From contig JARXAU010000007.1 in NCBI GenBank assembly GCA_029865675.1, forward strand, positions 1-8,537: a stretch of 8,537 nucleotides of DNA, written 5' to 3'. This DNA is from Rhodoferax sp. (GTDB lineage Bacteria > Pseudomonadota > Gammaproteobacteria > Burkholderiales > Burkholderiaceae_C). A program made the translations under genes and the position numbers. Position 1 is the first letter of the stretch; the number at the start of each line of letters is the position of its first letter. Below, in pieces: positions 6,448 through 8,537 of the stretch. A model generated the notes under the pieces. That model did no database searches, was not told the DNA's origin, and worked only from the letters and a program-made list of their open reading frames with translations.

Positions 6448-8537
6448 TCAGCGCTTCAGTAAAGCTTTCAGACAGTTCTGCAAGCGCCGCGCTTCGTCTG
6501 CCGTGTAAGGCGCAGACAGCGCAATCGCCACATCGTGGCCCCAGGTTTGTGCCGGAACTGGTTCATTGCGGCGGGTCAGAAGCTGCAACTGCATAGTGCG
6601 CCTGGCGTCCAAATGGTCAGCAGGAGTAGGCACTTCTGCGGCCATTTCAAGGCGCAACAAGGCCACGTCTGGCGTGGTGCGGTGCGCCGCAAGCGTGCCA
6701 CCTAAGGCGCTGATCCAAGCGCTGCGGGTGGCCGTGTTGACCTGGTTCCCAAGGTCCTGAACGCTCGGGACAGAAGCACTGTCACGGTTTTTCCAGGCAT
6801 CCATCAGTTGCGTAAGCGCCTCTCCATGGGCTTGTGCCGCCAGTTTGCGAAGTGCCGCCTGCGCGCTCTCAAGCGCATCGCGTTGGGCACGAAAAGCGGC
6901 ATCACCCAGGCGGGGTACCGCAGGGCGTGAATCGAAGCGGTCAGCGCGGGCGTCACCACCAGCGAAGTTGCGACTGTCTCCCCGGGCATCGCCCCGAGCG
7001 CGGCTGTCCATGCCGGAGCGCGCATCACGCCCGCCACGACCTGCGTCTTTGCGGTCCCCCGATTTGCCGGGGCGGACAGCGTCTGCGGCCGGCGCTTCGC
7101 GTTTCATGCCAGGACGGTCATCGCCACGCATGGCCACCACGGGCTTGGGTGCGGGTTTGGGGGCAATCACTTCAGCCACCACAGCGTCAGTCGTTCGCGC
7201 GACAGCCTCGCCCTCAATGGATGCGACGACCGTTTCAGCCGCGCCGGACTGTGGGGCGCGGGGTACTTCCCCATCGCCACCGTCGATTGATGCGCTCTCA
7301 GCCGTGGCGGCCTGCACCGAGTCTGCACCGGCCTGCGCGACCGAATCCGCGACTGCCTGAACTTGGGCCTCTTGCTTACCGGCGGCAGTCACCTGGGCCT
7401 GAGCCAGGGCTTGGCCTTGCAAAGCGGCCTCTAACGCGGCAATGGCGCTGCGGATTACTTGTGCGTCCCCGCCGGCGTTGGCGTCTTGCAACGCTTTGGC
7501 AGCATCCATCACAACCCGATCGCGCTGGCCCAGAGAGGCTTCCGCCTTTTCCCGCTCCAGGGTCTTGCGGTTGAATGCCTCATCAATCGGTTTGCGAAAG
7601 GCGTCCCAAAGTTTTTGTTCTTGGCGGCGGTCAATCGGCACCTGGTGCGCCTGCGCCTGCCAGCGCTGTTGCAGGGCGCGTACCGCGTCGATGCGCAACA
7701 CCGGCGCTTCGCCCAACAATTTGGCCTCTTCGATCATGGCTCGACGCAGCTCCAGGCTTTGCGCCTGCAAAGCTTCCAGCGGTGCGGCGGCAGCGGAAAT
7801 CGCTGCCTTCCAAAGAGGTTGCAGTTCGGCAAACGCCTTCTCACCCAAATGGCCAGCGTCACTCCAGCGGTCTCCGAACTGGTGCAGTATGCGACTGAAG
7901 CCTTTCCAGTCACCGTCTCGGGCGGTGCGATTTTCTTCGGCCCAGGCGTTGAGTTCGTCGATGAGGGCTAGACGTTGATTGCGGTGTTCTATTGCGTCGG
8001 TTTTTATTTTTTCCAGCCAGGCCTCCACCACTTTGTGGGCCTCGTTGCAAGCCTCGTCAAAGCGCTTCCACATGGCATGGTTGGGTGCGCCTCCCTGGTC
8101 GGTTTGCTTCCATTGCTCGCGCATGGCGCGCAGGGTCTCTTGCATTTTGCGGCCACCCAGCGCCTGGCCCTCGGGTCGCTTTAGCAGGCCTTGGGCTTTG
8201 ATTAACAGCTCTTCGCGTAACTGATCGGCGCGCCAGCGCTGCCAGCCCTCTAACTCGCCCGCAGCCGCCAGGGCCGCCTGCGCCTGGTTTTCCAGCTTGT
8301 GGTCGATTACCCGACCAAATTCTTTCAGGGCCTGGCGCAAGGCATTGGCTGCGCCAGCACTGGCTTTTCCATGGCCTTCACTGGTCTGGGCCTCAAGTGT
8401 CACCAATACTTCGCGCACTTTGGCATTCGCAGCATCGCGCACTGCAGGGTCGACCGCAGGGCGCGCCGGCTTGGCTGCGGGCAGCGCAGCGGTGCGCAGG
8501 GATTGAATCTCCTCGGCCCATACCACCACGCCAGGCA
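6448..8537 (-). CDS. DUF349 domain-containing protein, 5'-partial
   Basis: Large cytoplasmic-looking protein of unknown function. The frame is open through the right edge; a GTG at 8529 is possible but unlikely as the true start, because upstream codons stay open and related proteins are longer. Numbering from that GTG, three helical DUF349 units are visible at about 104-172, 185-250 and 262-325. Each ends in a tryptophan-rich pattern (MWKRFDEACNEAH, LWKAAI, LWDAFRKPIDEAF). A glutamine/alanine-rich, low-complexity stretch (about 372-465) follows, then an Arg/Gly/Asp-rich segment (468-540) with repeated DAR motifs. The C-terminal domain (about 546-693) is compact again and ends QNCLKALLKR. No signal peptide or membrane segment is seen. 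DUF349 has no established biochemical role that I can state. The charged disordered segment could suggest nucleic-acid contact, but that is speculation. It converges on lpxH and is not part of that operon. Confidence 0.9.
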   Translation of the reverse strand, partial: PGVVVWAEEIQSLRTAALPAAKPARPAVDPAVRDAANAKVREVLVTLEAQTSEGHGKASAGAANALRQALKEFGRVIDHKLENQAQAALAAAGELEGWQRWRADQLREELLIKAQGLLKRPEGQALGGRKMQETLRAMREQWKQTDQGGAPNHAMWKRFDEACNEAHKVVEAWLEKIKTDAIEHRNQRLALIDELNAWAEENRTARDGDWKGFSRILHQFGDRWSDAGHLGEKAFAELQPLWKAAISAAAAPLEALQAQSLELRRAMIEEAKLLGEAPVLRIDAVRALQQRWQAQAHQVPIDRRQEQKLWDAFRKPIDEAFNRKTLEREKAEASLGQRDRVVMDAAKALQDANAGGDAQVIRSAIAALEAALQGQALAQAQVTAAGKQEAQVQAVADSVAQAGADSVQAATAESASIDGGDGEVPRAPQSGAAETVVASIEGEAVARTTDAVVAEVIAPKPAPKPVVAMRGDDRPGMKREAPAADAVRPGKSGDRKDAGRGGRDARSGMDSRARGDARGDSRNFAGGDARADRFDSRPAVPRLGDAAFRAQRDALESAQAALRKLAAQAHGEALTQLMDAWKNRDSASVPSVQDLGNQVNTATRSAWISALGGTLAAHRTTPDVALLRLEMAAEVPTPADHLDARRTMQLQLLTRRNEPVPAQTWGHDVAIALSAPYTADEARRLQNCLKALLKR

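Noticed and set aside
6834..7574. Open frame of 246 codons on the plus strand opposite the DUF349 gene.
   Set aside because: The product is dominated by Arg, Pro and His from antisense reading of the low-complexity linker and lacks any domain signature.
8527..8529. GTG as the true start of the DUF349 gene.
   Set aside because: Codons upstream remain open to the window edge, no Shine-Dalgarno can be judged in the eight remaining bases, and homologues as I recall them are longer. The gene is treated as 5'-partial.

Overview
The window looks like an ordinary chromosomal segment of a betaproteobacterium, most likely Burkholderiales and probably Comamonadaceae (Rhodoferax/Polaromonas-like). The basis is the moderately high G+C, the residue-level character of the CysS, LpxH and DUF349 proteins, and the gene order. 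I assign the family from recall of protein families, not from a search. I see no mobile elements, CRISPR arrays, tRNA or rRNA genes.

Left part, minus strand (1-2007): cysS (cysteinyl-tRNA synthetase) is followed by an AlkA/HhH-GPD DNA-3-methyladenine glycosylase gene that runs off the left edge. The cysS stop and the glycosylase start overlap by 4 bases. cysS carries a single one-base frameshift directly after its KMSK motif, and everything on both sides of it is well conserved.

Middle part, plus strand (2171-6381): this is a tight five-gene run. It encodes an exported TPR protein with a C-terminal NTF2-like domain, an exported YkuD L,D-transpeptidase with a similar C-terminal domain, a periplasmic cyclophilin (ppiA-type), a cytosolic cyclophilin (ppiB-type), and LpxH of lipid A synthesis. 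The gaps are 30, -1, 1 and about 20 bases, so the genes are probably one operon. Four of the five serve the envelope or protein folding: peptidoglycan cross-linking or remodelling, periplasmic proline isomerisation, and lipid A. A 163-base divergent region (2008-2170) separates this run from cysS.

Right part, minus strand (6448-8537): this is most of a large DUF349 protein, convergent with lpxH and cut by the right edge at its N terminus. It has three helical DUF349 units, a long disordered stretch that ends in an Arg/Gly/Asp-rich segment, and a conserved-looking C-terminal domain.

I do not see a wholly new system. The points most worth a second look are the cysS frameshift, the pair of neighbouring exported proteins sharing a C-terminal domain, and the RG/D-rich disordered insert in the DUF349 protein.
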